Assembly (NCBI RefSeq): GCF_001673555.1
Contig: NZ_LZMB01000586.1
Coordinates: 1 to 43,265, forward strand
Source of the DNA: Mycobacterium sp. 1165178.9
Lineage (GTDB): Bacteria > Actinomycetota > Actinomycetes > Mycobacteriales > Mycobacteriaceae
DNA: 43,265 nucleotides
Direction of reading: 5' to 3'
Positions 1-8,585 of this stretch are shown piece after piece (within the stretch, counting starts at the first letter, position 1; every line of letters starts with the position of its first letter). The notes under the pieces are model-generated. The model saw nothing but the letters and a program-made list of their open reading frames with translations. It searched no databases and had not been told where the DNA came from. The position numbers and the translations under genes are program-made.

Positions 1-304
1 AAGGCAACCAGGCTGTTGAAGTCCCAATAGTCTTTCCGTAGCCCGCACCTAGCGCTGTGCTGTGACCTGGGAAAACGAGGTCAGGGGTAAACGCTATGGA
101 CTGAACTATTTGGACATCAGCAATCAGCATAGTCCGTCAGGGCCACGCGGAGTTGCCGCCGATCACCCGGAAATGAGTCACGCCGATCATTTTCGCATCC
201 AGCGAACCATTTTCGACACATCTCTCCCGTTTTCCCAGGTCACAGCACAGCGCTAGGTGCGGGCTACGGAAAGACTATTGGGACTTCAACAGCCTGGTTG
301 CCTT
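1..304. repeat. Perfect 77-bp inverted repeat flanking a 150-bp core
   Basis: Bases 1-77 are the exact reverse complement of 228-304; the match stops at 78/227. The core (78-227) is less GC-rich than the genes around it. Near its right end it carries two copies of a short CATTTTCG motif (189-196 and 208-215), which recalls the repeated terminal motifs of some insertion elements. No transposase is readable. The left arm starts at base 1, so the repeat may extend out of the window. It could be a MITE-like or IS remnant, or a fold-back made during assembly. The structure is certain; its identity is not. Confidence 0.75.
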
Positions 305-422
305 CGCTCCCCCGAACCACTTCGAGGGCTTGGCTTCAGGTGATGTGAGCTGGGTCTTTGACGCTTCGGCACTGGTCTGACGATCCCGGGGCAACGCCGC
401 CTGCGGCAGTGGCACGGTCGTC

Positions 423-857
423 CTAGGACTCGGCCAGCTTCCGGAGGCGTTTCAACGTATCCGCGAGCGTGCGTCCCACCTGGCGCACGGCGACCCGGTC
501 GGCGATGTACCCGAGTATTCCCCCAGGCGCCTGATACGACAGCCGGAACGTCACCTTTGTGCAGCCCTCGCCTGCGTCGCGCAGCCGCATCCGCCCGCGC
601 AGTGTCACCCCTGTGATGCCCACCCAGGCAAGGTCGCGGCCGTCGTCGAACTCGACCACCTCGATCACCCCGCCAACGGGTACGGAGCCGATCTTCCAGT
701 GGACGGTGTAGCGCGCACCGACACCGGCTGATTTATCGTTCGACGACTCCCACCGCTCGAGGTTCGTCATGAACGACGGGTAGCAGTTCGGGTCGCTGAC
801 GATTTTCCAGACCGCGTCGCGGTCGGCGTTGATGACGCAGCGGCGTTCGACGCGCAT
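423..857 (-). CDS. SRPBCC / polyketide cyclase-like protein
   Basis: A 144-residue protein whose N-terminus (MRVERRCVINADRDAVWKIV) is typical of START/SRPBCC ligand-binding folds: an opening strand followed by an AxxxVW helix. A later stretch with alternating strands (residues about 50-110) and a C-terminal amphipathic helix (about 120-144) complete the helix-grip pattern. Such proteins bind lipids or other hydrophobic ligands; the ligand here is unknown. The ATG at 857 overlaps the TGA of the upstream acyltransferase gene (ATGA), so the two are translationally coupled and may act on the same lipid. A longer open frame continues upstream but lies inside the acyltransferase gene, so I took the coupled ATG. 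Confidence 0.85.
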   Translation of the reverse strand: MRVERRCVINADRDAVWKIVSDPNCYPSFMTNLERWESSNDKSAGVGARYTVHWKIGSVPVGGVIEVVEFDDGRDLAWVGITGVTLRGRMRLRDAGEGCTKVTFRLSYQAPGGILGYIADRVAVRQVGRTLADTLKRLRKLAES

Positions 858-1690
858 CAGCCGATCACCGGGAATCGTCGTTCGGCGGCCAGCCGGTCGA
901 CGCCCCCCTGCAGGGAGGCCATCACCTTGTCGTGCACCGCTTGATCGTCGCCGTCGACCTCGATCGGGTCTTGAACCTCGATCACGATCTTGGTGGGCAA
1001 CGGAATGTGGCCCGCCAGGTCGCTGATGTTGAGGCCCCAGGGCAGGGCCAGCGATATCGGGATGCTCTTGAGCCGGAGCAACTTGTCGGCCATCAGCAAC
1101 TTGGCCAGCCACTGCCCGCGGTTGAGGAAAAGCGCGCTTTCTTGCCCACCGATGCTGGCGACGGGGACGATCGGCACCCCGGCCTCGCGGGCCAACCGCA
1201 CGTAGCCCATGCGCCCGCCGAAGTCGACCTTGTGGCGTTCCCACGAGGGCCTAAACACCTCGTAGTCGCCGCCGGGGTAGACCAGCAAAGCCGCCCCGGA
1301 TTCCAGTGCGAGGCGGGCATTTTCGGGGTTGGCGGCGACGGTGCCAAACTTGCGCAGCGACCCGAGCGGCGGCGCGGAGACGACGAGGTCGTGCGCCAAC
1401 TGGTAAAAGGGGCGCTCGACGCCGAAGTAGGAGCAGAAGGCGAGCGTGAAGACGAAGGTGTCGGGCGGCACGTTGCCGCCGCTGTGGTTGCCCACCAGCA
1501 GCACCGGGCCCTCGGACGGAATGCGGTCCAAGCCCCGCACATCAGCCCTGAAATAGAGCGACGCCAGCAACCAGGTTCCCGGCAGTTGGTCGCGGATATA
1601 GTCGGGATCGCGCTGGTCGAGGTCGGCTTTGGGCACCCACGACACCACCTTGTCGCGGGCCCACCCCAAGACGCCCTTCACGGTCGCCAT
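857..1690 (-). CDS. Lysophospholipid acyltransferase family protein (PlsC-like)
   Basis: A 277-residue acyltransferase, probably transferring a fatty acyl group from acyl-CoA to a glycerolipid or related acceptor at the membrane. The active-site block is VGNHSGGNVPPD (His69, Asp77), a variant of the NHxxxxD motif as found in the NHSGG group of acyltransferases. A second block, LLVYPGGDYEVFRPS, corresponds to the acceptor-binding motif, and VPIVPVASIGGQES to the last conserved block. There is no obvious signal peptide. Its TGA overlaps the ATG of the SRPBCC gene. It starts 31 nt after the amidohydrolase stop, so it probably belongs to the same minus-strand run. The acceptor substrate cannot be told from sequence. 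Confidence 0.88.
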   Translation of the reverse strand: MATVKGVLGWARDKVVSWVPKADLDQRDPDYIRDQLPGTWLLASLYFRADVRGLDRIPSEGPVLLVGNHSGGNVPPDTFVFTLAFCSYFGVERPFYQLAHDLVVSAPPLGSLRKFGTVAANPENARLALESGAALLVYPGGDYEVFRPSWERHKVDFGGRMGYVRLAREAGVPIVPVASIGGQESALFLNRGQWLAKLLMADKLLRLKSIPISLALPWGLNISDLAGHIPLPTKIVIEVQDPIEVDGDDQAVHDKVMASLQGGVDRLAAERRFPVIG

Positions 1691-1721
1691 GACCGGGGGT
1701 ATACCCCGGCGTTACCGGGGG

Positions 1722-2831
1722 TCAAACGCGGTAGATACGCATGGCGTTCTCGCGGGCGATGAGATCGACCACCCGGACGGCGTCCGCCTCGCTCCAATCA
1801 CCGCGGTCCACAAAATCCCGTAACACGCGGTCAATACCCCTGCGCCACAAAACGGCACCGAGAAAATGCAGCTCCGCCGGGCCGAATCCGTCCGACGAGT
1901 AGAGGACCTTGGAGAAGGGCGCCATCTCCAGCAGTCTCGCGAGGAAGGCCGGCGACCGCGCGCCCAGGTGGTTCACGCTCAGCCCGCCATCGAGATAGAC
2001 GTTGTGAAACGCCTGCGCCAGATAGCCCGCCTCGCGCTCGTAGGGATAGCAGTGCAGCAGTACGATCGGAACGTCCGCCGCCTGTCGCAGAAAGTCAATC
2101 AGGAGAAGCGGATTCGCCCTGGACAGCTCGCAATCACGGTCACCGAACCCGACGTGGAACTGCAGCGGCTTGCCCAGCCGCAGCGCCTGGTGCAATCCGA
2201 ACCGCAATAGGATCCGATCCTGCAAGCGGGTGCCGCCGCGCTCACGCCACCTGCCGGCCGACTCAGCGACCTCCGCCGTCGACGGCTCACTGAGATCGCC
2301 GGCGAATCCGCCACGATAGGCCAGAATCGATTTGAGGCCGACCGCGCCGTCCGCACGCCGACGCAGGATCTCCTCGAAAGCCGTCGCGTAGTCGCCCGGC
2401 GCTTGCGCCGCCTGCTCGGCTACCTCCTCGAGACGAACGATCTCGTGCGCGTGATTGCCGGACAGCCCGGCCACGTCCGTCACCCCGGCGACGCCGCCGC
2501 ATCCGATCCCGGTGTCCACCAGCCAGTCGCTCACCCCGGCGACCGGTAAGAACAGGCGGGCCAGTTCGTCCTCGTTGAATTGGCTACGACGCTCCCAATA
2601 GGCCCGCGCATCACTGTGTTTGGGCAACCCCAGGACGGGTGCGCAATGAGCCCGCACCGCGAACCCGAGTTGTGAGTCGAAACCCGAATACCTGATGGGC
2701 TCGGTGTCGGCCTCGTTGAGCGCGTTCTCGAATCGCGACCGGTCTCCGGGCTTCAGCCAGCAGCCGTGGACATGCTGATCGATCAGTGCCACTTCGCCGA
2801 TGTGTCGGGTCAGCGCGTTGTCGGAGACCAT
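1722..2831 (-). CDS. Amidohydrolase (FluG N-terminal-domain-like)
   Basis: A 369-residue metal-dependent hydrolase of the amidohydrolase-2 type. The HxH metal motif is at the N-terminus (LIDQHVHGCW, His20 and His22). Further metal and substrate ligands are visible in LQFHVGFGDRD, VLLHCYPYERE and KVLYSSDGFGPAE, in the order expected for a TIM barrel. The ATG at 2831 is 11 nt after the glnA3 stop. The open frame runs further upstream only by reading through glnA3 in another frame. Order and length resemble M. tuberculosis Rv1879. Fungal FluG joins such a hydrolase to a glutamine-synthetase-like domain, so this enzyme may cleave a glutamyl amide made by, or related to, the glnA3 product. The substrate is unknown. 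Confidence 0.88.
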   Translation of the reverse strand: MVSDNALTRHIGEVALIDQHVHGCWLKPGDRSRFENALNEADTEPIRYSGFDSQLGFAVRAHCAPVLGLPKHSDARAYWERRSQFNEDELARLFLPVAGVSDWLVDTGIGCGGVAGVTDVAGLSGNHAHEIVRLEEVAEQAAQAPGDYATAFEEILRRRADGAVGLKSILAYRGGFAGDLSEPSTAEVAESAGRWRERGGTRLQDRILLRFGLHQALRLGKPLQFHVGFGDRDCELSRANPLLLIDFLRQAADVPIVLLHCYPYEREAGYLAQAFHNVYLDGGLSVNHLGARSPAFLARLLEMAPFSKVLYSSDGFGPAELHFLGAVLWRRGIDRVLRDFVDRGDWSEADAVRVVDLIARENAMRIYRV

Positions 2832-2842
2832 AACCGGCGCCG

Positions 2843-4195
2843 TCACAGGCTCCAGGCCATACGGAACTTGTCCGCCAGCTGCTCGGGCGACAGGTCGCCG
2901 TAGCGCTCCTGTTCCATGCGGCGAACCGCGACGACCATGTCGACCACGGGATCGCCCAGGATGCGGCGCATCGCTTCCGAACCCTCGAGTGCCGCAATCG
3001 CTTCGGCCTGCGAATCGGTCAAGCGCACGATACCGTCCCGCGCACGGTCGGAATCGGACAGAACGGCCGGGTCGACGGTGATCTCGGGGGGGAGTGCCAA
3101 CTGGCACTTGATCCCGTCCAGGGCAAGGCCGAGAATCGCCGCCGACGCCAGGTACGGGTTCGCGGACGGGTCGACCATTTTCACCTCGACATTGCCGCCG
3201 CGCGGACTTCCCGGGCCGCCACTGACGAATCGCACTGCAGCCTCGCGATTTTCGGTGCCCCAGCACGCATAGGCGCCGGCCCAGTTGCCGGGCCGCATTC
3301 GTAAGCCGGAGACGATCGATCCGCACAGCACGCCTTGAGCCTCCGGCAGGCCGCGGACGACCCCCGCTATCGCGCCCTCCCCCGTAACTTTCATGCCGTG
3401 GGATTCGAGGCCATCGGAGAACAACGGGCCGTCGCACGCCGACAGCGAAAAGTGTTGATGCGCCCCGGATCCGACACCGTCGGCGAAGGGTGCGGGTGAC
3501 AGGCTGATGCGCACCCCGTGGCGGCGGGCCGCGCGGGCGATGATGAGCCGCATCAGTATCAGCTGATCGGCGGCGGCAACCGGGGGCTGCGGCGACAGGG
3601 AGATCTCGAACTGGTTGGCGCCGTACTCTGGGTGAAACTGTTCGATCGAAATGCCGGCCCCCGTGGCCGATCCGATCACGTCCCGCACGAACTCCTCGTG
3701 CTCCAGCACACCGGCCAGGCCGTACTGCGCCCACAAGGTCGACGGGAGCCGCTCGCCGCCCGGCCCTACCAACAGGAACTCGATTTCGTGCCCGATCGCG
3801 GCCTCGGCGCCCGCTTCGGTGAGCGCGGCCTCGATCCGCCGCAACGTTCCCCGGCTGCAGGTGGGAACCGGTGTGCCGTCCTGTTCGAAAAACGCGGCGG
3901 GCGCCCAGGCCAGGCCGTCACCGACAATGCGCAACGCGGACAAGTCGATACGAAGACGCTGATCGCCCACCACGCCGACGTCGGGGGTGAAGGCGATGCC
4001 GGTTTGATCGATGGCGAACGCGTGCCACGACGGGCTGGCCCCCAAACCAGGATCCGCGAACGTGTTCGTTCGCCGGATCGGCACGGTCTTGGCCAGGGTC
4101 AGCCCGGCGGGATTCACCACGGTGCCGATAACCGTGTCGACGCCCTCGGCCTCCAGCTGGGCAATGGCCGCGGCGGCAAGCGGTGTGCCGGTCAT
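2843..4195 (-). CDS. glnA3: Glutamine synthetase-like protein GlnA3
   Basis: A 450-residue protein of the glutamine synthetase I superfamily, the same length as M. tuberculosis Rv1878. Visible family blocks: the metal/glutamate block HEIEFLL (about residue 140), FHPEYGANQFEISLSP, the SGAHQHFSLS nucleotide/metal segment, the arginine-rich MRPGNWAGAYACWGTENREA region, and NVEVKMVDPSANPYL near the C-terminus. It lacks the adenylylation-site region of canonical GlnA1. Family members of this GlnA3 type are reported as gamma-glutamyl-polyamine synthetases rather than true glutamine synthetases, so ammonia assimilation should not be assumed. It is 11 nt upstream of the amidohydrolase and 59 nt downstream of the LLM gene. 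The ATG at 4195 fits the family N-terminus. Confidence 0.92.
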   Translation of the reverse strand: MTGTPLAAAAIAQLEAEGVDTVIGTVVNPAGLTLAKTVPIRRTNTFADPGLGASPSWHAFAIDQTGIAFTPDVGVVGDQRLRIDLSALRIVGDGLAWAPAAFFEQDGTPVPTCSRGTLRRIEAALTEAGAEAAIGHEIEFLLVGPGGERLPSTLWAQYGLAGVLEHEEFVRDVIGSATGAGISIEQFHPEYGANQFEISLSPQPPVAAADQLILMRLIIARAARRHGVRISLSPAPFADGVGSGAHQHFSLSACDGPLFSDGLESHGMKVTGEGAIAGVVRGLPEAQGVLCGSIVSGLRMRPGNWAGAYACWGTENREAAVRFVSGGPGSPRGGNVEVKMVDPSANPYLASAAILGLALDGIKCQLALPPEITVDPAVLSDSDRARDGIVRLTDSQAEAIAALEGSEAMRRILGDPVVDMVVAVRRMEQERYGDLSPEQLADKFRMAWSL

Positions 4196-4254
4196 GCAGG
4201 CATTCTCCCAACCTCGAACCGCTCCGGTACGCCAAACGGCTTGACCCGCAGCGC

Positions 4255-5139
4255 TCAGTTCTGCCGGCTGACCAGTTCGGTGACGAACCGATCCAGGAAG
4301 CCGTCGACCGGCGCCTTGCCCACCGGCCGGATGACGAATTTCGTCAATCCCGCCTCGATGTAGCCGTCGAGTTGCCGGTGCAGCTGATCCCACCCGGCGG
4401 CGATCAGTTCGCCGGGGTCACGGTCCGGGCGGCGGCGCCGTACCGCCGCGGCCAATTCGGCGGGCAGTTCCCCGTCTTCTGCAACGGCCAACGAGATGCC
4501 GAAGTGGTCGGTCTCGATGCTGCGCCCGGCTTGCGCGGCCGCCCGCTGGATCGCCTCGCGCCCGGCCCGCGCCTCGGCCGGGGTGAGGAAGCTGCCCAGC
4601 CAGCCGTCGCCGAGTGCGCCGACGCGTCGAAACGCCGCCGGCGCCGAGCCGCCGACCCAGATGTCCAGCGGCGGTGTCGGTTTCGGGGCGACGGCCACGT
4701 CGGTGACGCTGAAGTATCGGCCGGTGAAGGTCGCCGACTCCTCGATTAGCGCCGTACGCAGCAGGCGAAGCGACTCGTCGAACACGGCCGCGCGCTCACC
4801 TTCGGGGACGACGAAGGCCTCGCGTTCGGCCGGTATGGCTGAGCGGAGACCGAAGACGGGAAGCACCCGCTTCGGTGCGACGGCCGCCAGAGACGCCAAC
4901 TGTTTTGCCACCAGCACCGGATGGCGCCCCGGCAGCACGGCCACCGAGGTGCCCACCTTCAGCCGGGTCGTCCGCGCGAGCGCATACGCCATGCCGACCA
5001 CCGGATCGACGGCCGGGGAATACACCAGTTCGGAAAACCATAGCGAGTCCACCCCGCCGGCCTCGAGGTGATCGACGATGGCGGCCAGCTGATCTGGGGC
5101 GGTGTCCGCGCCGAGCCCGACGCCAAACCGAATCTTCAC
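4255..5139 (-). CDS. LLM-class F420-dependent oxidoreductase
   Basis: A luciferase-like monooxygenase-fold protein of 294 residues from the chosen GTG. Family signatures are the N-terminal KIRFGVGLG strand, VDSLWFSELVYSP, LKVGTSVAVLPGRHPVLVAKQ and the DIWVGGSAPAAFRRVGALGDGWL segment, which in this family shapes the flavin/F420 pocket. In mycobacteria such proteins generally use coenzyme F420 for hydride transfer; the substrate is unknown. I chose the GTG at 5139 because a strong GGAGG lies about 8 nt upstream. An in-frame ATG at 5154 would add five residues and lies on top of that ribosome-binding site. It sits in the same-strand run between the AhpD-like gene and glnA3. Confidence 0.87.
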   Translation of the reverse strand: MKIRFGVGLGADTAPDQLAAIVDHLEAGGVDSLWFSELVYSPAVDPVVGMAYALARTTRLKVGTSVAVLPGRHPVLVAKQLASLAAVAPKRVLPVFGLRSAIPAEREAFVVPEGERAAVFDESLRLLRTALIEESATFTGRYFSVTDVAVAPKPTPPLDIWVGGSAPAAFRRVGALGDGWLGSFLTPAEARAGREAIQRAAAQAGRSIETDHFGISLAVAEDGELPAELAAAVRRRRPDRDPGELIAAGWDQLHRQLDGYIEAGLTKFVIRPVGKAPVDGFLDRFVTELVSRQN

Positions 5140-5218
5140 GGCCTCACCCTCCATGCCGATCGTCGCGTACGTATCGCAACACGGCGGTGGCGCCGTTTGT
5201 GCCCGCGAACGTGGGTGA

Positions 5219-5713
5219 CTATGCGCGGCTGGGGATGGTGAGCCTGCAGGCCTGGCCGATGTCGAGGGTCCGCAGCACTCGACCCATCCCCACCCACAGC
5301 GCGCAGGACAGGGCCAGGTCAGCCAGCAGCTCATCGGAGAAGTGTTCGGCGCAGCGGCTCCAGAAGTCTTCGTCGTCGCGGAGGGCAGTGTGGTCGGTGG
5401 CGAAGCGGTCCGCGAACTCGGCGGCCAGCCGCTCCTGTTCGCTGTAGCCGGGCCAGGTGCGCCACTCGTGAACGTGGTCGTACAGCTCCTCGTCCACGCC
5501 CGCGGCGGGTCCGTCCTCGTCGCGGGTGTTGACGCAGACGACGCATTCGTTGCGGTGGGCGATCACGGCGCGGGCAAGTTCGCGGGTGCGCACCGGCAAC
5601 CGGTTCTTGGTGTAGACCGCCTGGCTGAAGCCGCCGAGCGCGCCGCCGATGTCCGGAGACTTCGCAAACCAGCCGGCCAGGTCGTCGTCAGCAAATGTTC
5701 CGATTCGGCTCAT
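5219..5713 (-). CDS. Carboxymuconolactone decarboxylase / AhpD-like protein
   Basis: A 164-residue all-helical CMD-fold protein. The diagnostic redox pair is in NECVVCVNTRDEDG (CxxC followed by a polar segment in place of the AhpD histidine spacing), preceded by LPVRTRELARAVIAHR, the usual helix before the CxxC. Relatives act as peroxidase partners or are of unknown function. It is distinct from the true AhpD encoded at 12616. The ATG at 5713 gives a family-length protein. It lies 65 nt downstream of the exporter gene and 79 nt upstream of the LLM gene, all on the minus strand. I cannot name a substrate. Confidence 0.85.
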   Translation of the reverse strand: MSRIGTFADDDLAGWFAKSPDIGGALGGFSQAVYTKNRLPVRTRELARAVIAHRNECVVCVNTRDEDGPAAGVDEELYDHVHEWRTWPGYSEQERLAAEFADRFATDHTALRDDEDFWSRCAEHFSDELLADLALSCALWVGMGRVLRTLDIGQACRLTIPSRA

Positions 5714-5778
5714 GGCGTGATGGTACGCCCGCGTCAGGACCCGGAGCGGGGATGTCGGCGAATGGCTATCGGCACCGG

Positions 5779-7851
5779 TTAGCGAGCGGCCGCCGGAATG
5801 GCCATCGTTGGTTGTTCATCCTGCCAATCACGTTGTGCCAGAAGGCGATGCGCGACGCGGTCCAGCGCCGCTTCCACGGCGCGGCGGTCCGGGCGGCCTG
5901 CGAAGTCCGGTGACCGGGACAGCTTGTCAACGAGCCAGGCCAACAGGAGCGAGTGCACGTAGGCGACTTGTTGTCCCCCGGCCGGCGTGAGCCACAGCTG
6001 CTCGCCGTCGCGCTGCGCGTATCCGCCGGACACCAAGCGGGCGAAGGTCGGTTCGAGAACCTCGAACGGTACCCGCAGGTAGTCGGCCATGTCGGTGACG
6101 CGGGCGGTCCCGTACATCTGTGTGTAGCGGTTGATCCGCAGGACTCCCCAGAGCCCGGCGACGTCGAGCCGGCAGTCGGGTCGCATTGCGATGCTGCGCA
6201 ACCGCATGCCGGGAACGCCGCGCATCATCCGGGCGATCGCGTTCTCCAGCATCTGGTCCGGGGTCTCGCTGGTCGGCATCCCGAACGCATCGCCGAGATC
6301 GACTGTGCTGTCGTGGAATTCCCGGAGCGGGACCTGCCGCAGGAACAGCGACAGCACGAATCCCACCAGGGCGACCGGAACCGCCCATCCGAACACGTGG
6401 GTGAGCGACTCGGCGTAGGCGGAGACGATCGGAGCGGCCGCTTCGCGGGGCAGCCGGTGCAGGGCCTCCGGCGACGCGGCGGCCGCGGCGGGCGCGTGGC
6501 TGGCCGCCATCGCCGGGCCGATCCGGCTGTGCAGGAAGTTCGTGAACAGTGAACCGAAGATGGCGGCCCCGAACGAGCTGCCGATCGTGCGGAAGAAGGT
6601 GACGCCGGAGGTCGCGACGCCGAGATCGTCGAAGCTCGAGGTGTTCTGCACGATCAGGACCAGGGTCTGCATGCACATCCCGATCCCGGCCCCGAGGATG
6701 ACGAGGAACAATGATTGGACCAAAGCGGATGTCGACGGGTCCATCCGCGACATCAAAAAGAACGCCACCGCCATGACGGCGGTGCCGGCGACGGGAAAGA
6801 CTTTGTACCTGCCCGTGCGGCCGACGATGACCCCACTGCCCATCGACGTGGTCAGCATTCCGATCACCATCGGCAGCGTGCGCAGGCCCGACGTCGTGGC
6901 CGAGACACCGTCGACGAACTGCATGTACGTCGGCAGGAACGTCAGGGCGCCCAGCATCGCGAACCCGACCACGAAGGACAGCACGCAGCAGACGGTGAAC
7001 ACCGAACTACCGAACAACCGGATCGGCAGGATGGGCTCGGCGGCGCGGCTCTCCACCCAGGCGAAGGCGCACAACGCGACCACCGAGCCGACGAACAGGC
7101 CGATGATCATGGGCGACCCCCACGGATAGGTGGTCCCGCCCCAACTGGTGGCCAGTGTCAGGCCGGCGGCGCCAAGTCCGACGAACAGGATCCCGGTGTA
7201 GTCGATCGCCGGTTTGGTGCGTTCCGTCAGCGCGGGGATGGCGGCTGCCGCCACAAAGAAGACCACGACCGAGATCGGCACGTTGATCCAGAACGCCCAC
7301 CGCCAGGTGAAGTGGTCGGTGAAGTAGCCGCCGAGCAACGGGCCGATCACGGTGGTGACGCCGAACACCGCTCCCATCGCCCCTTGGTAGCGGCCGCGGT
7401 CCCGCAGCGGGATCACCTCGCCGATCAGGGCCATGGCGGTCACCATGAGCCCGCCGCCTCCGACGCCCTGCAGTGCGCGCGACGCGACCAGCATGCCCAT
7501 CGAACTCGAAAGCCCGCACAGCACGGATCCCGCGACAAAGAACACGACGGCCGCCTGGAACACCCGCTTGCGGCCGAACAGGTCACCGAACTTGCCGACG
7601 AGGGCGGTGATGATGGTCGAGGCGAGGAGGTAACTGGTCACGACCCACGATTGATGGCCTGCGCCACCGAGATTGGCGACGATGGTCGGCAACGCCGTCG
7701 CCACGATCGTCTGGTCCAGTGCGGCCATCAGCATGCCGAGCAGGATCGCCACGAAGATGAAATTGCGTCGCTGCGGGTCGACCGCGATATTGACGGGTTG
7801 CGAATCCGAAGCGCGGCCGGCCGAAGCCGCTGCTGGTGTCGCCCTCGTCAT
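5779..7851 (-). CDS. DHA2-family MFS multidrug exporter with C-terminal winged-helix-like tail
   Basis: A 690-residue inner-membrane protein, close in length to M. tuberculosis Rv1877 (687). Residues about 30-520 form a 14-helix EmrB/QacA-type drug:proton antiporter; motif A is visible as GKFGDLFGRKRVF and motif C-like glycine-rich helix as GAVFGVTTVIGPLLGGY. Most such exporters end near 500 residues. Here about 170 more follow: a cytoplasmic tail with helices (LENAIARMMRGVPGM) and a winged-helix-like stretch (MADYLRVPFEVLEPTFARLV, then GGYAQRDGEQLWLTPAG) resembling MarR/PadR-type folds. Start ATG 7851 follows an AAGG-rich ribosome-binding site. It is 87 nt downstream of bfrA on the same strand. 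The tail's role is unknown. Confidence 0.92.
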   Translation of the reverse strand: MTRATPAAASAGRASDSQPVNIAVDPQRRNFIFVAILLGMLMAALDQTIVATALPTIVANLGGAGHQSWVVTSYLLASTIITALVGKFGDLFGRKRVFQAAVVFFVAGSVLCGLSSSMGMLVASRALQGVGGGGLMVTAMALIGEVIPLRDRGRYQGAMGAVFGVTTVIGPLLGGYFTDHFTWRWAFWINVPISVVVFFVAAAAIPALTERTKPAIDYTGILFVGLGAAGLTLATSWGGTTYPWGSPMIIGLFVGSVVALCAFAWVESRAAEPILPIRLFGSSVFTVCCVLSFVVGFAMLGALTFLPTYMQFVDGVSATTSGLRTLPMVIGMLTTSMGSGVIVGRTGRYKVFPVAGTAVMAVAFFLMSRMDPSTSALVQSLFLVILGAGIGMCMQTLVLIVQNTSSFDDLGVATSGVTFFRTIGSSFGAAIFGSLFTNFLHSRIGPAMAASHAPAAAAASPEALHRLPREAAAPIVSAYAESLTHVFGWAVPVALVGFVLSLFLRQVPLREFHDSTVDLGDAFGMPTSETPDQMLENAIARMMRGVPGMRLRSIAMRPDCRLDVAGLWGVLRINRYTQMYGTARVTDMADYLRVPFEVLEPTFARLVSGGYAQRDGEQLWLTPAGGQQVAYVHSLLLAWLVDKLSRSPDFAGRPDRRAVEAALDRVAHRLLAQRDWQDEQPTMAIPAAAR

Positions 7852-7938
7852 GCCTGCCTTCCCACGGCGTTCGATGGTAACGAGTGCCCACGGTCAACCG
7901 GTGGCAACCAAAACCCGCGTAGGACGGCGCCCGAGGGT

Positions 7939-8418
7939 TCAGCTGGGTGGGCGGGACACGCATTGCGCCGAGTACAGCTCCACGCCCAGCTTGTCCATCA
8001 ACTCGAGTTGGGTCTCGAGGTAGTCGATGTGCTTTTCCTCGTCGGCCACGATGTCCTCGAAAAGGTTCGCCGTGGTGGAGTCCTGCTTTTCCCGGCACAG
8101 GATGATCGCCGGCTTGAGTCGCTCCATCACCTCGTATTCGATAGCCAGGTCGGCCTCGAACTGCTCGCGCAGCGTCTGGCCGATGCGCAGTGAGAACAGG
8201 CGCTGGTAGTTCGGTAACCCGTCGAGCAACAGGATGCGGTCGGTGATCGCCTCGGCGTGGCGCATCTCGTCGAACGATTCGGCCCGGGTGTGCTCAGCTA
8301 ACTCGGTGAACCCCCAGTTGTCCTGCATTTTGGAGTGCAGGAAGTATTGGTTGATCGCGGTGAGCTCGCTGGTCAACTGCTCGTTGAGCAGACGCAAAAC
8401 TTCCGGATCCCCTTGCAT
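7939..8418 (-). CDS. bfrA: Bacterioferritin BfrA
   Basis: A 159-residue heme-containing ferritin that oxidises Fe(II) and stores it as a mineral inside a 24-subunit shell in the cytosol. All ferroxidase ligands are present at canonical positions: Glu18, Glu51, His54, Glu94, Glu127, His130. The heme-ligating Met52 is in SFDEMRHAE. Length equals that of M. tuberculosis BfrA. The ATG at 8418 follows a strong AGGAG (8428-8424). Two IdeR boxes lie 168-210 bp upstream, as expected for an IdeR-activated storage gene. The leader just upstream of the ribosome-binding site (8440-8432) is complementary to nine bases of the small RNA candidate at the right edge. The longer open frame upstream is spurious. 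Confidence 0.97.
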   Translation of the reverse strand: MQGDPEVLRLLNEQLTSELTAINQYFLHSKMQDNWGFTELAEHTRAESFDEMRHAEAITDRILLLDGLPNYQRLFSLRIGQTLREQFEADLAIEYEVMERLKPAIILCREKQDSTTANLFEDIVADEEKHIDYLETQLELMDKLGVELYSAQCVSRPPS

Positions 8419-8585
8419 TGTCACTCCTACGGTGTGAGCGCTGTCATGTGTGGCCGCGGTGGGTGCGCTGGGCGCAAGCGCACCAAACCTGGGCTGTAGC
8501 AGCACTTTGCCACGGCCGCTTGGAATGTTCCAGCAAGGTTTGGCTGCACTCAGTGAGGTCCCGAGTGAGGTAAGTCGCCCCTTGG

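Noticed and set aside
62..256. 64-residue plus-strand ORF in the inverted repeat
   Set aside because: It begins in one arm and ends in the other, with no ribosome-binding site or recognisable domain.
305..422. Remnant of a gene left of the SRPBCC gene
   Set aside because: No frame gives a recognisable protein; nothing supportable is seen in this gap.
7100..7520. Long ORFs on the opposite strand or other frames of the exporter, CoA-transferase and similar genes
   Set aside because: They are Arg/Pro/Gly-rich shadows of high-GC codons without domains.
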